DNA of 64,000 bases from Sphingomonadaceae bacterium. GTDB taxonomy: Bacteria > Pseudomonadota > Alphaproteobacteria > Sphingomonadales > Sphingomonadaceae. Numbering within the stretch: position 1 is the stretch's first letter; each line of letters starts with the position of its first letter. Shown piece by piece: positions 10,233 through 18,983 of this stretch. The notes beneath the pieces are model-generated. The model saw nothing but the letters and a program-made list of their open reading frames with translations. It was not told where the DNA came from and made no database searches. The stretch lies in the NCBI GenBank assembly GCA_019239915.1, contig JAFAZF010000014.1, positions 82,499 through 146,498 on the forward strand, in the 5' to 3' direction. A program made the translations under genes and the position numbers.

Positions 10233-10702
10233 GCCACGATCATCTTCCCTACCGCCCGGCCGCGGGCATCATGCTGCTGAACGCCGAGAACAAGGTGTTC
10301 GTCGGCCAGCGCATCGATAACAAGCTCGAGGCCTGGCAGATGCCGCAGGGCGGCCTCGATCCCGACGAGGCGCCGGAGCAGGCCGCGCTGCGCGAGCTCG
10401 AGGAGGAGACCGGCATCCGGCCGGAGCATGTCGAGATCATCGCCACCGCGCCCGAGGAGCTGCTCTACGATCTCCCCGCGGACATGATCCCGCGGCTGTG
10501 GAAAGGGCAATATCGCGGCCAGCGCCAGACCTGGTTCCTGATGCGCTTCACCGGCACCGACGCCGACGTCCACATCGACACCGCGCATCCCGAGTTCCGC
10601 GCCTGGAAATGGGCCGAGCCGAGCGAATTGCCGGACATGATCGTGCCGTTCAAACGTACGCTGTACGAAAATGTGTTAAGGGTTTTCGCGCACCTGATCT
10701 GA
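10229..10702 (+). CDS. rppH: RNA pyrophosphohydrolase (Nudix)
   Basis: Removes pyrophosphate from the 5' end of triphosphorylated RNAs, which starts mRNA decay; it also matches the IalA/diadenosine-polyphosphate hydrolase group. The 157-residue product has YRPAAGIMLLN at the N-terminus, WQMPQGGLD leading into a complete Nudix box (41-63: GX5EX7REUXEEXGU), and the RppH-type WKGQYRGQRQTWFLMRF segment. ATG 10229 overlaps the upstream esterase stop (ATGA). Confidence 0.95.
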   Translation: MSHDHLPYRPAAGIMLLNAENKVFVGQRIDNKLEAWQMPQGGLDPDEAPEQAALRELEEETGIRPEHVEIIATAPEELLYDLPADMIPRLWKGQYRGQRQTWFLMRFTGTDADVHIDTAHPEFRAWKWAEPSELPDMIVPFKRTLYENVLRVFAHLI

Positions 10703-10722
10703 CCGTGGTCTGGAACGCGCGT

Positions 10723-11808
10723 ATGAAGTATCCCTGTGCGGCGGCGCTCGCCGTCGCCCTGCTGGCGGTTTCGCCGGCACATGCCGCCGTGCGGCATCGC
10801 ATTCCCGAGAAGAAGAAAAAGGTCGAGGAGGCGCTGCCGCCGATCGTCTGGCTAGAGCCGCCGGCGGCGCCGCCCGATCCTGTCGTCGTGATCTGGGCGC
10901 CGCCGCCGCAGGTTGCCGACGTGCCGCCGCTGCCGCCGGAGGCGCGCGATCTCATCGAGAAGGCGATCGCGAGCGGCGACCAGACCCAGGTCAAGGCCGT
11001 GGTCGCGCTCGCCCGCCAGAATTATCCGCAGGGCGCCGCGCAGATCGCCGCGCTCACCGCCGAGAACGACGCCCGCGTCGCCGAGAAGGCGGCCGCGGCG
11101 GCCCGCGAACGCGCCGACCGGCTCGCTTCGGCGAGCTTCCTCGCGCTCTGGAAGGGGCAGATCGAGATCGGCGGCTCGCGCTCGACGGGCAACTCCGACA
11201 CGCTCGCGCTCTATGGCGGGCTGACGCTCGACCGCGAGGGGCTCAAGTGGAAGCAGCATCTCGCGGCGCGCGCCGACTATCAGAAGACCGACGGCACGAC
11301 GACGGTCGAGAAGATCACGGCGCAGTGGCAGCCGCAATATAAGCTGGACGATCGGCTCTACGTCTTCGGCCTGGCCCAATATGACCATGACCGCTTCCTA
11401 GGCCTCGACGATCGCTACACCGGCGGCGTCGGTGCCGGCTACGGCGTCGTGCGGGGGCCGCACCTCAAGATCGACCTCGAGGGCGGGCCCGCCTTCCGGC
11501 ACACCGACTTCATCGACGTGCCGAACAGCGAGATCACTTCGGACGAGCCGCACAGCAACACGCTGGCCGGCCGCGCCTCGCTCGCGGTCGACTGGAAGCC
11601 GAGCGCCGCGGTCGAGCTGCAGCATCATACCGCGGTGTTCGTCGAACGCGGCGACAGCAGCGTCGTCTCGACCACCGCGCTCGATTCCAAGCTGTTCGGG
11701 CCGCTGAAGGCGCGGCTGAGCTATGACGTGAACTACGAGAGCAATCCCATCGGCGACGCCAAGAACCTCGATACGATCAGCCGCGCTGCGTTGGTCTATA
11801 GTTTCTGA
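10723..11808 (+). CDS. YdiY-like (DUF481) outer-membrane beta-barrel protein
   Basis: A 361-residue exported protein of unknown role. Signal peptide at 1-21 (ALAVALLAVSPAHA, cleavage after AHA), a Pro-rich linker (about 40-75), a helical segment to about 135 with a likely coiled coil (RVAEKAAAAARERADRLAS), then a C-terminal barrel domain starting WKGQIEIGGSRSTGNSDTLA, the hallmark of DUF481 'salt-induced outer membrane protein' barrels, and ending in the aromatic YSF. The ATG 10723 is chosen because it starts the signal peptide; the longer frame runs into rppH. Confidence 0.85.
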   Translation: MKYPCAAALAVALLAVSPAHAAVRHRIPEKKKKVEEALPPIVWLEPPAAPPDPVVVIWAPPPQVADVPPLPPEARDLIEKAIASGDQTQVKAVVALARQNYPQGAAQIAALTAENDARVAEKAAAAARERADRLASASFLALWKGQIEIGGSRSTGNSDTLALYGGLTLDREGLKWKQHLAARADYQKTDGTTTVEKITAQWQPQYKLDDRLYVFGLAQYDHDRFLGLDDRYTGGVGAGYGVVRGPHLKIDLEGGPAFRHTDFIDVPNSEITSDEPHSNTLAGRASLAVDWKPSAAVELQHHTAVFVERGDSSVVSTTALDSKLFGPLKARLSYDVNYESNPIGDAKNLDTISRAALVYSF

Positions 11809-11861
11809 CCGACAAAGCCGTCCCCCCTCAGGAAGAGGGTGTCCGCCCTGTCGAGGGCGAC

Positions 11862-11916
11862 GAACCCCTTCACCCCGACCCTCTCCCCATGGGAGAGGGA
11901 GGGCAGCAAGGGGTTC
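11862..11916. repeat. Inverted repeat between the DUF481 and M20 genes
   Basis: Outer arms GAACCCCTT (11862-11870) and AAGGGGTTC (11908-11916) enclose an inner near-palindrome CCCTCTCCCCATGGGAGAGG (from 11879). The 'accctctcccatgggagaggg' type of element is scattered through many proteobacterial genomes. It could form a strong hairpin in the transcript but has no U-run. Confidence 0.65.
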
Positions 11917-11948
11917 ACCGTTGCTAGTCACTCGTCTAGTCTGCCGCG

Positions 11949-13160
11949 ATGCTGGCGACCGCATCCGATCACGCCCGCGCGCTCGAGATCGCTTCGGCCC
12001 AGCCGATGCTCGCGCAGGTCGAGCGCTGGTGCGCGGTGCCGAGCGGGAGCGACGATGCTGAGGGTCTCGCCACGATGGCGGGGCTGCTCGCCGATGCCTT
12101 CGCGCGGCTGCCGGGCGATCTCCGCCTGGTCGATCCGGCGCCGGTCGAGCGGATCGCCGCCGATGGTGGCGCAATCCCGGTGCCGACAGGACGCTCGCTC
12201 CATCTCCGGGTGCGGCCGCAGGCGCCCGTCCAGCTGCTGCTCACCGGGCACATGGATACCGTCTATGGCCCCGGCAACGATTTCCGGTCGCTCGCGTGGC
12301 GCGACGACGGCATGCTGAACGGCCCCGGCGTCGCCGACATGAAGAGCGGCATCGCGATCATCCTCGCCGCGCTGACCGCGCTCGAGACGAGCTCGCTGGC
12401 GGCACGCATCGGCTATGAGGTGGTGATCAATGGCGACGAGGAGACGGGCTCGCTCGGTTCCTCGGCGCTGATCGCGCGTGCGGCGCGCGGCAAGATCGCG
12501 GCGCTGACCTACGAACCCTCCACCCTGCCCGACGGCACGCTGGCGGGCGCGCGGCCGGGCAGCGGCAATTTCGCGATCGTCATCGAGGGCCGCGCGGCGC
12601 ATGCCGGCCGCAATCCCGAGGACGGCCGCAATGCGATCGTCGCCGCCGCCGATCTCGCGCTGCGGCTGGCGAAGGCGGCCGGCCCTCGCCTCTCGGTGAA
12701 CCCCGCCAGGATCGACGGCGGCGGACCGAACAACGTGGTGCCGGATCGCGCCGTGCTGCGCGTCAACATGCGCCCGGCGACGCCGGAGGATCAGGCGCGC
12801 GCGCAGAGCCTGCTCGATGGCGCGGTGGCGATGATCGGCGCCGAGCATGACGTGCGCCTCCATGTCCACGGCGGTTTCGCGCGGCCGCCCAAGCCGCTCG
12901 ATGCCGGCGCCGAGCGGCTGTTCGGGCTGGTGCGCGCCTGCGGGCATGAACTCGGCCAGGAGATCGGCTGGCAGCCGACTGGCGGCGTCTGCGACGGCAA
13001 CAACATCGCGGCGTGCGGCGTGCCGGTGGTCGACACGATGGGCGCGCGCGGCGGCGCGATCCACTCGAGGGACGAATATCTGGTCGTCGATTCGCTGCCC
13101 GAGCGCGCCATGCTCTCGACGCTGGTGCTGCTCCGTTTCGCCGAACGAGGTCGCCCTTGA
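11949..13160 (+). CDS. M20-family metallohydrolase (ArgE/DapE/CPG2-like), linked to astAB
   Basis: A 403-residue di-zinc amidohydrolase. Metal ligands and catalytic residues are visible: His101 and Asp103 (TGHMDTVYGPG), bridging Asp130 (GPGVADMKSG), general base Glu164/Glu165 (NGDEETGS), Glu189 (YEPS) and a C-terminal His in RGGAIHSRDE. Overall it resembles glutamate carboxypeptidase and acyl-amino-acid deacylases. It overlaps astA by 4 bases and is followed by astB, so it very likely acts in the arginine succinyltransferase pathway; a succinyl-glutamate or succinyl-ornithine hydrolase role in place of AstE is my inference. No signal peptide. Confidence 0.88.
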   Translation: MLATASDHARALEIASAQPMLAQVERWCAVPSGSDDAEGLATMAGLLADAFARLPGDLRLVDPAPVERIAADGGAIPVPTGRSLHLRVRPQAPVQLLLTGHMDTVYGPGNDFRSLAWRDDGMLNGPGVADMKSGIAIILAALTALETSSLAARIGYEVVINGDEETGSLGSSALIARAARGKIAALTYEPSTLPDGTLAGARPGSGNFAIVIEGRAAHAGRNPEDGRNAIVAAADLALRLAKAAGPRLSVNPARIDGGGPNNVVPDRAVLRVNMRPATPEDQARAQSLLDGAVAMIGAEHDVRLHVHGGFARPPKPLDAGAERLFGLVRACGHELGQEIGWQPTGGVCDGNNIAACGVPVVDTMGARGGAIHSRDEYLVVDSLPERAMLSTLVLLRFAERGRP

Positions 13161-14173
13161 GCGCGCGCATCCGGCCGTCGCATCCCGACGACATCGAGGC
13201 GATCTATGAGATGGCGAAGCTGACCGGCGGCGGTTTCACCAACCTGCCGCCCGACCGCGACGCGCTCAACGAAAAGCTCGCCAAATCCGCCGCCGCCTTC
13301 GCCAAGAACGCCGACGAGCCCGGCGACGACCTCTATCTGCTCGTGCTGGAAAACGGCGACGGCGTCGTCCGCGGCACCGCCCAGATCTTCTCCAAGATCG
13401 GCCAGCGCTGGCCCTTCTATTCCTATCGCATCGGCACGCTCAGCCAGGCGAGCCAGGCACTCGGCCGCGCCTTCCGCGCCGAGATGCTGAACCTGACGAC
13501 GGATTATGAAGGCTCGTCGGAAGTGGGTGGGCTGTTCCTGCACCCGCGCGATCGCGCCGGCGGGTTCGGCGCGCTGCTCGCGCGATCGCGCTACCTCTTC
13601 ATCGCGATGCACCGCGCGCGCTTCGCCGACCGGATCATCGCCGAGCTGCGCGGCGTGATCGACGAGGCGGGCGGCTCACCCTTCTGGGATGGGCTGGCGG
13701 GACGCTTCTTCGGGATGAATTTCCAGGATGCCGACCAGTTCAATGCCGTCAACGGCAACCAGTTCATCGCCGATCTGATGCCCAAACACCCGATCTATCT
13801 CGCGATGCTGAGCGAAACCGCCCGCGCGGTGATCGGCCTTCCCCACCCCACCGGCCGTGCCGCGATGCGCATGCTCGAGGCCGAGGGCTTTCATCATGAC
13901 GGCTATGTCGACATCTTCGACGGCGGTCCGACGATGGCGGTCGCGACCGACAAGCTGCGCACGATCCGCGAGGCGAGCCGCGCGCACGTCGCCGGCTTTT
14001 CGCCGCGTGTGCCCGGCGGGCTGCAGGCGATCGTGGCGACCGGACGGCTGCAGCATTTCCGCGCCGGCTTCGCGATGCTGCGCCCCGATCCCGACGGCAT
14101 CCGGCTCGCGACCGCCGACGGCGAGGCGCTCGGCCTCCGCGAGGGCGATGCGGTAATGCACATCGCACGCTAG
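13157..14173 (+). CDS. astA: Arginine N-succinyltransferase
   Basis: First step of the AST arginine-catabolic pathway: succinyl-CoA plus arginine to N2-succinylarginine. The 338-residue product begins MSARIRPSHPDDIEAIYEMA and contains the family segments SSEVGGLFLHPRDRAGGFGA, RFFGMNFQDADQFN and MPKHPIYLAML. Start is TTG 13157, overlapping the stop of the M20 gene (TTGA) and preceded at five bases by GAGGT; a longer frame without a ribosome site is rejected. Downstream a REP-like repeat separates it from astB. astC and astD are not in the window. Confidence 0.93.
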   Translation: MSARIRPSHPDDIEAIYEMAKLTGGGFTNLPPDRDALNEKLAKSAAAFAKNADEPGDDLYLLVLENGDGVVRGTAQIFSKIGQRWPFYSYRIGTLSQASQALGRAFRAEMLNLTTDYEGSSEVGGLFLHPRDRAGGFGALLARSRYLFIAMHRARFADRIIAELRGVIDEAGGSPFWDGLAGRFFGMNFQDADQFNAVNGNQFIADLMPKHPIYLAMLSETARAVIGLPHPTGRAAMRMLEAEGFHHDGYVDIFDGGPTMAVATDKLRTIREASRAHVAGFSPRVPGGLQAIVATGRLQHFRAGFAMLRPDPDGIRLATADGEALGLREGDAVMHIAR

Positions 14174-14197
14174 GTGGCCGCGCCCGCCTTTCGCGCG

Positions 14198-14281
14198 CCG
14201 TTCGTCCTGAGCGAAGTCGAAGGACGTGCCCTAGCCGGTTCGCTGACGGCACGCACTTCGACTTCGCTCAGTGCGAACGGG
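14198..14281. repeat. REP-like palindromic intergenic repeat, copy 2
   Basis: Inverted arms CCGTTCGTCCTGAGCGAAGT (from 14198) and CTTCGCTCAGTGCGAACGGG (ending 14281) around a variable loop. The arms match the copy at 3664-3748 almost base for base while the loop differs. Lies between astA and astB. Confidence 0.8.
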
Positions 14282-14305
14282 TTGCTGCTTGGTTAGGGTA
14301 ATCCG

Positions 14306-15583
14306 ATGATCACCGAGATCAATTTCGACGGGATCGTCGGGCCGACGCACAATTATGCCGGCTTGAGCTTCGGCAACCTCGCCGCGACGCGCAACGCCGG
14401 CCAGCCGAGCTTCCCGCGCGCCGCGGCGCTGCAGGGGATCGCCAAGATGCGCGCCAACCTCGCGCTCGGGCTCGTGCAAGGCATTCTGCCGCCGCATCGC
14501 CGTCCGGCACGCGCCTGGCTCACCGAACTCGGCGCCACGCCCGAACGCGCGCCGCCGGGGCTGCTCGCCAATGCGATGTCCGCTTCGGCGATGTGGGCGG
14601 CGAACGCGGCAACGGTGTCGCCCGCCGCCGATACCGCGGACGGGCGAACGCATCTCAGCGTCGCCAACCTCGTCACCATGCCGCATCGCAGCCACGAAGC
14701 GGAGGAGACGATCGCGGCGCTGCGGCTCGCCTTCGCCGACGAATCTGCCTTTCGGGTCCATCCGCCGGTGCCGTCGACATTCGGCGACGAAGGCGCGGCC
14801 AATCACATGCGGCTGGCCTCGCCGCACGGTGTCGGCCCCGGCGTCGAGATCTTCGTCTACGGCGCGCCGGGCGGTCGCTTTCCCGCGCGTCAGCATCGCC
14901 AGGCCAGCGAAGCCGTCGCGCGCCGCCATGGACTTGACCCCGATCGTGTCCTGTTCGTCGAGCAGAGCCCGGAGGCGATCGCCGCCGGCGCCTTCCACAA
15001 CGATGTCGTCGCGGTCGCCAACGGCCATGTCCTGTTCGCGCATGAGCAGGCCTTCGCCGATCGCGACGCGTTCTTCGCGCGGCTGCGGGCGCTGCTGCCG
15101 GAGGTCGAGATCGTCGAGGTGCCCGCGGCACGCGTCAGCCTCGCCGATGCGATCGCGAGCTACATGTTCAACGCGCAGCTGGTGACGCTGCCCGCCGGCG
15201 ATCCCTCCGCTGCGCGCGCGGGGGCAATGGCGCTGATCCTGCCCGGCGAGGCGCGCGCGACGGCACCCGTCTGGACGTGGCTCGGCGAGATGGTTGCCGG
15301 CAACGGCCCGATCCGCCGGCTGGAATTCGTCGACGTGCGCGAATCGATGGCGAACGGCGGCGGTCCCGCTTGCCTGCGGTTGCGCGTGCTCGCCGATCCC
15401 GCTGCGGTGAATCGACGCTTTCTCGTCGACGAAACGAAGCTGGACACGATCGCCGCACTGATTTCCGCCCATTGGCCGGTGCGCATCGCGCTGGAAGATA
15501 TCGCGTCGCCCGCGCTGTGGATGCAGGCCGAGACCGCGCGCCGCGCGCTGCTCGCGCTGCTCGACCTCGATGCCCTGATCTGA
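14306..15583 (+). CDS. astB: N-succinylarginine dihydrolase
   Basis: Second AST step: releases ammonia and CO2 from N2-succinylarginine to give N2-succinylornithine. The 425-residue product is of normal length and begins EINFDGIVGPTHNYAGLSFGN, the family signature; further motifs are MWAANAATVSPA, the HNDVVAVANG active-site His segment and the catalytic Cys in NGGGPACLRLRV near the C-terminus. Belongs to the guanidino-group-modifying enzyme fold, like AguA at 20118-21116. Separated from astA by a REP-like element, so it may be expressed at a different level. Confidence 0.95.
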   Translation: MITEINFDGIVGPTHNYAGLSFGNLAATRNAGQPSFPRAAALQGIAKMRANLALGLVQGILPPHRRPARAWLTELGATPERAPPGLLANAMSASAMWAANAATVSPAADTADGRTHLSVANLVTMPHRSHEAEETIAALRLAFADESAFRVHPPVPSTFGDEGAANHMRLASPHGVGPGVEIFVYGAPGGRFPARQHRQASEAVARRHGLDPDRVLFVEQSPEAIAAGAFHNDVVAVANGHVLFAHEQAFADRDAFFARLRALLPEVEIVEVPAARVSLADAIASYMFNAQLVTLPAGDPSAARAGAMALILPGEARATAPVWTWLGEMVAGNGPIRRLEFVDVRESMANGGGPACLRLRVLADPAAVNRRFLVDETKLDTIAALISAHWPVRIALEDIASPALWMQAETARRALLALLDLDALI

Positions 15584-15652
15584 GCGTTTACCTTCCCTTC
15601 AGCGCTACCGTGGCATGAACGGTCCGAGCGTCACGTACAGGGGCTGGATGCC

Positions 15653-15955
15653 ATGAAATATGAGGTGATCGACAATCGTGAGAGCAAGCGCGAGCGCGTG
15701 CTGCTCGGCTGCGAGATCGCGTTCGGCGGCGGCCGCCACCGCGCCCATCTCCTCAACATCTCCGAGAGCGGCGCCAAGCTCGACGCCGACGACGTGCCGG
15801 CCGTCGGCGATTCGATCACGCTGTATCGTGACGATCACGCCCTCGCCGGCAATGTGAACTGGGTGCAGGACCATCGCTTCGGCATCCAGTTCGATGCGCG
15901 GCTCGATGCGGCGGTCGTCGCCCATTATGCCGCGATGCTCTTCCGCCGAAACTGA
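15653..15955 (+). CDS. Single-domain PilZ protein (c-di-GMP receptor candidate)
   Basis: A 100-residue stand-alone PilZ domain. Both parts of the cyclic-di-GMP site are intact: RESKR (residues 9-13, RxxxR) and NISESG (35-40, [D/N]xSxxG), followed by the usual WVQDHRFGIQF strand. This predicts binding of c-di-GMP; the output partner is unknown because no other domain is present. Sits alone between astB and a dienelactone hydrolase gene. Confidence 0.88.
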   Translation: MKYEVIDNRESKRERVLLGCEIAFGGGRHRAHLLNISESGAKLDADDVPAVGDSITLYRDDHALAGNVNWVQDHRFGIQFDARLDAAVVAHYAAMLFRRN

Positions 15956-15997
15956 TCCGCGCCTAATCCGCTCCCTCGCCTGGAGAGGGAGCAGGTC

Positions 15998-16735
15998 ATG
16001 GCCATGCAATCGCTCGAGATCGCAGCCGCCGACGGCTGCATCGACGCCGAGCTGTATCTGAGCGGCGAAGCGCCGCGCCCGGCGGTGCTGCTGTTCACCG
16101 ACATCCGCGGCATCCGCGAGGCATTCCGCGCCCATGCCCGGCGGCTGGCCGAGGCGGGTCACGCCGTGCTGATGCCGAACATCTTCTATCGATGGACGAA
16201 GCCGCCGGTGATGACGGCCGGCGAGAGCATGGCCGATCCGGCGGTGCGCGATCGCCTGATGGGCTGGAAGGATGCGCTCGGCCCCGACGAGCAGGCGCGC
16301 GATTTCGCCGCCCTCATCGCGGCGCTGGATGCGCAGCCGGGCGTCGCCCGCGGGCCGATCGCCGCTGTCGGCTACTGCATGACCGGCAGCTTCGCGCTGC
16401 GTTGCGCCGCGCTGCATCCCGATCGGGTCGCGGCAGCGGCGTCCTTCCACGGCGGCAGCCTCGCCGAGCCCTGCAATCCGCTCAGCGTCCACGAGCTGGT
16501 CGGCGCGATCAGAGCGCGCGTCCATGTCGGCCATGCCGACGAGGACGCCACCGCCCCGCCCGATCAGATCGCGCGGCTCGATCGCGCGCTCGCGGACGCC
16601 CATGTCGACTTCACGACCGAGTTCTACCGCGGCGCCAGGCACGGCTTCACGATCGACGGTCAGGCTTATGACGCGACCGCTTCCGCGCGGCACTTCGCGC
16701 GGCTGACCACCTTGCTGGCGGAAACGCTCGGCTAA
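15998..16735 (+). CDS. Dienelactone hydrolase-family protein
   Basis: A 245-residue alpha/beta hydrolase, cytoplasmic. The nucleophile is Cys127 in the elbow GYCMTG, with the catalytic Asp in HVGHADEDATAP and His in GARHGFTIDG, the Cys-Asp-His triad of dienelactone hydrolases. Substrate unknown; the family includes carboxymethylenebutenolidase and many uncharacterised members. The ribosome site (GGAGAGGGAGCAGG) lies in the 3' arm of a small palindrome (CTCCCTC at 15971-15977 with GAGGGAG at 15985-15991), so it could be sequestered in the mRNA. Confidence 0.88.
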   Translation: MAMQSLEIAAADGCIDAELYLSGEAPRPAVLLFTDIRGIREAFRAHARRLAEAGHAVLMPNIFYRWTKPPVMTAGESMADPAVRDRLMGWKDALGPDEQARDFAALIAALDAQPGVARGPIAAVGYCMTGSFALRCAALHPDRVAAAASFHGGSLAEPCNPLSVHELVGAIRARVHVGHADEDATAPPDQIARLDRALADAHVDFTTEFYRGARHGFTIDGQAYDATASARHFARLTTLLAETLG

Positions 16736-16788
16736 GCCGGACTGCAGACCGTTGGGGCAGCGTTCGGCTGGCAGGCTCGCTGCTTGCG

Positions 16789-18321
16789 CTAATGCCAGAA
16801 GCGCTTGACGTCGATCAGCGCGGCATGGGCCTCGGCCGCCTTGCGGATCAGCGCGTCGCGGCTCTGGTGATCGGCGGCGAGCGCCGTCGCGGTGGGGCTG
16901 CCCTCCAGCCCTAGCCGCGCAAGCACCAGCGGCTCGGTGGCGAGATCGTTGAGGTCGCCGAGATCGGCCTGCATCGCCTCCAGCGCGGCGAGGAAGGCGG
17001 CGTGACGGCGGCGCGGCTTCGGCTGGGCGTAAAGCTCGGCGAAGAATTCGGTCGCGTAGCGCAGCTTCTTCGCCTGGATGCGGAGCTCGTGCCGCGCCTC
17101 GTCCTCGATATGCGCGAGATTGCGCCCGCGCCGCTTCACCTTGCGGCGGAACTTCTCGAGCACCTGCCCCGCGAACATCGGAAGCGGCTCCTCGCGGAGC
17201 GCCGCACTCGCCTTGTCCGAGAGCCAGCCGCCGAGCGCGATCCACTCGACGAGATCGACCATCAGCGCGCGGGTGCGCTCCGAGGCAAGCGCCGTCTCGA
17301 CCTCGGCATAGGCAGCCTGGCGCGCCGGCTTCAGCGGCCGTCCCTCACGCTTGGAGAGTCGGCCGATCAGCACGTCGATGTTGCGCGCTTCGCCGAGCTC
17401 GGCCGCGAGCCAGCGCAACTCGCCGCGGAGATGCTCGAAATGATCGTCGACGAGGATCTCGCGGAAGATCGAGAAGGTGGAGCGCAGCCGCCGCAATGCG
17501 ACGCGCGCCTGATGCAGCGCGATGTCGTTGCCGGTGCGGCGCAGGATCGATTCGTTGACGCAGAATTGGCGCAGGCAAGCACGCGCGATCGCCTGGAAAC
17601 CCTGCGCGGCGCTCATTTCGGACGTCAGCCGCACGGGCTGCGACTTGAGCGGTTTGTCGAGCTCGTCGTCGAGCAGGCGATAGCCCCGTTCGGACTTGGT
17701 CAGCACGCCAAGCTGGAGCGGCGCCTGATCGCCGAGCAGCCGCGCGACATCGAATAGCAGCGCCGGATCGCCTTCCTTGAGCTCGAGCTCGATCTCGCTG
17801 ACCGGCGTGGTGCGGCCGGCGACGCTGATTTCGCCGGTGTCGAGCGCGAGCTCGATCGTCGCGCCCTCGCACTGAATCTGCGCGAGCCGGCGGCGCACCT
17901 TCACCTCGAAGATCGGCGCGAGCCGTGCGAGCTCCTGCGCGTCGACCAGCGCCCCCAGCGGCGCGCCGAAGTCGTCGACGATCGGGCGATCGTCGGCCAC
18001 CTCGCGTTCCCATTCGGGCCGCACGAACAGGCCCGCGGCGGCGCCCGTCTCGGCCTTGACGGTCTGGATGCGGGTCTCGCCGACGCGGCGGATGCGCAGC
18101 GATAGGCCGCATTTGAGCAGCGCCCGCGACGGCGTGTCGAAATAGATGGCATGCTGGTCGCGGACCTCGATATCGGCCGACCCCAGGAGCGGCGCGGCGA
18201 CGATCGCCTCGGCATCCGACGAATCGAGCTCGAGCTTCAGTTCCAGCTCTTTGCCGTCGCCTTCCGTTGCCGGTTGCGGCGGCGGCTCGTCGACGATCGC
18301 ATGGGGCAGCACACGGGCCAT
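16789..18321 (-). CDS. CYTH and CHAD domain protein
   Basis: A 510-residue cytoplasmic protein with an N-terminal CYTH triphosphate-tunnel domain (about 24-210; ELELK metal/phosphate motif at 25-29) and a C-terminal CHAD domain of helical repeats rich in Arg, Lys and His (about 240-500). CYTH domains hydrolyse inorganic triphosphate or related substrates, CHAD domains bind polyphosphate, so a polyphosphate-linked phosphatase is the likely role. ATG 18321 is used because AGGA sits eight bases upstream; an in-frame ATG nine bases earlier is the alternative. Divergently transcribed from a Nudix hydrolase gene. Confidence 0.9.
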   Translation of the reverse strand: MARVLPHAIVDEPPPQPATEGDGKELELKLELDSSDAEAIVAAPLLGSADIEVRDQHAIYFDTPSRALLKCGLSLRIRRVGETRIQTVKAETGAAAGLFVRPEWEREVADDRPIVDDFGAPLGALVDAQELARLAPIFEVKVRRRLAQIQCEGATIELALDTGEISVAGRTTPVSEIELELKEGDPALLFDVARLLGDQAPLQLGVLTKSERGYRLLDDELDKPLKSQPVRLTSEMSAAQGFQAIARACLRQFCVNESILRRTGNDIALHQARVALRRLRSTFSIFREILVDDHFEHLRGELRWLAAELGEARNIDVLIGRLSKREGRPLKPARQAAYAEVETALASERTRALMVDLVEWIALGGWLSDKASAALREEPLPMFAGQVLEKFRRKVKRRGRNLAHIEDEARHELRIQAKKLRYATEFFAELYAQPKPRRRHAAFLAALEAMQADLGDLNDLATEPLVLARLGLEGSPTATALAADHQSRDALIRKAAEAHAALIDVKRFWH

Positions 18322-18508
18322 TGGCCTCATCCTATAGCAGATATCCACAGCTTGGCGACGAAACGGACGAACGCGCCCGGTCGCTCCATGCCGAAGCATC
18401 TTGCCGCAAGCTTCTCGGCTGGGTGATGAACGAACCATTGCGCATCTGTTTCGGAACGAAGCCTCGCCTGGAGGGTCCTAAGCGCTAGTGAACGGAGGTT
18501 GGCTCCTG

Positions 18509-18973
18509 ATGCTCCAGCGGCACGCGGCGCGGCTGCTCACGCGGATCGGCGTCGCGATCGACGACCATCGCGCGGGGCCCGGCGGCACCCGGCTGCAGGT
18601 CGCCGCCTTGCCCTACCGCAGCGGCGAGCACGGCGTCGAAATCCTGCTCGTCACCTCGCGCCGCTCGCGGCGCTGGATCCTGCCCAAGGGCTGGCCGCTG
18701 CACGGCCAGAGCCTCGCCGATTCGGCAGCGCGCGAGGCCTATGAGGAGGCCGGCATCCAGGGCGAGACCGCGCCGGGCGAGATCGGCCGCTTCATGACGA
18801 TGAAGCCGGGCGCCGGACCGCATCCGGTGCTCGTCTTCCCGCTGGCAGTCGTTACCGAGCTCGCCCACTGGCCCGAGCAGCGCGAACGCAGCCGCAAATG
18901 GTTTCCGATCGGCGAGGCGATCGCCGCGATCGCACCCGACCAGCGCGAGTTGCTGCGCGGCTTCGAGCCATGA
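18509..18973 (+). CDS. Nudix hydrolase resembling diphosphoinositol/diadenosine polyphosphate hydrolases
   Basis: A 154-residue Nudix enzyme. The segment VTSRRSRRWILPKGWPLHGQ resembles the DIPP group, followed by the Nudix helix REAYEEAGI. Within the box the first conserved Glu is replaced by Gln (G-x5-Q), while the metal-binding REAYEEAG core is intact, so activity is likely. The ATG 18509 is chosen because GGAGG lies ten bases upstream; a GTG at 18488 is the longer alternative. Divergent from the CYTH-CHAD gene, which suggests a shared theme of polyphosphate or nucleotide-polyphosphate turnover. Confidence 0.85.
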   Translation: MLQRHAARLLTRIGVAIDDHRAGPGGTRLQVAALPYRSGEHGVEILLVTSRRSRRWILPKGWPLHGQSLADSAAREAYEEAGIQGETAPGEIGRFMTMKPGAGPHPVLVFPLAVVTELAHWPEQRERSRKWFPIGEAIAAIAPDQRELLRGFEP

Positions 18974-18983
18974 TGGTTGCACG

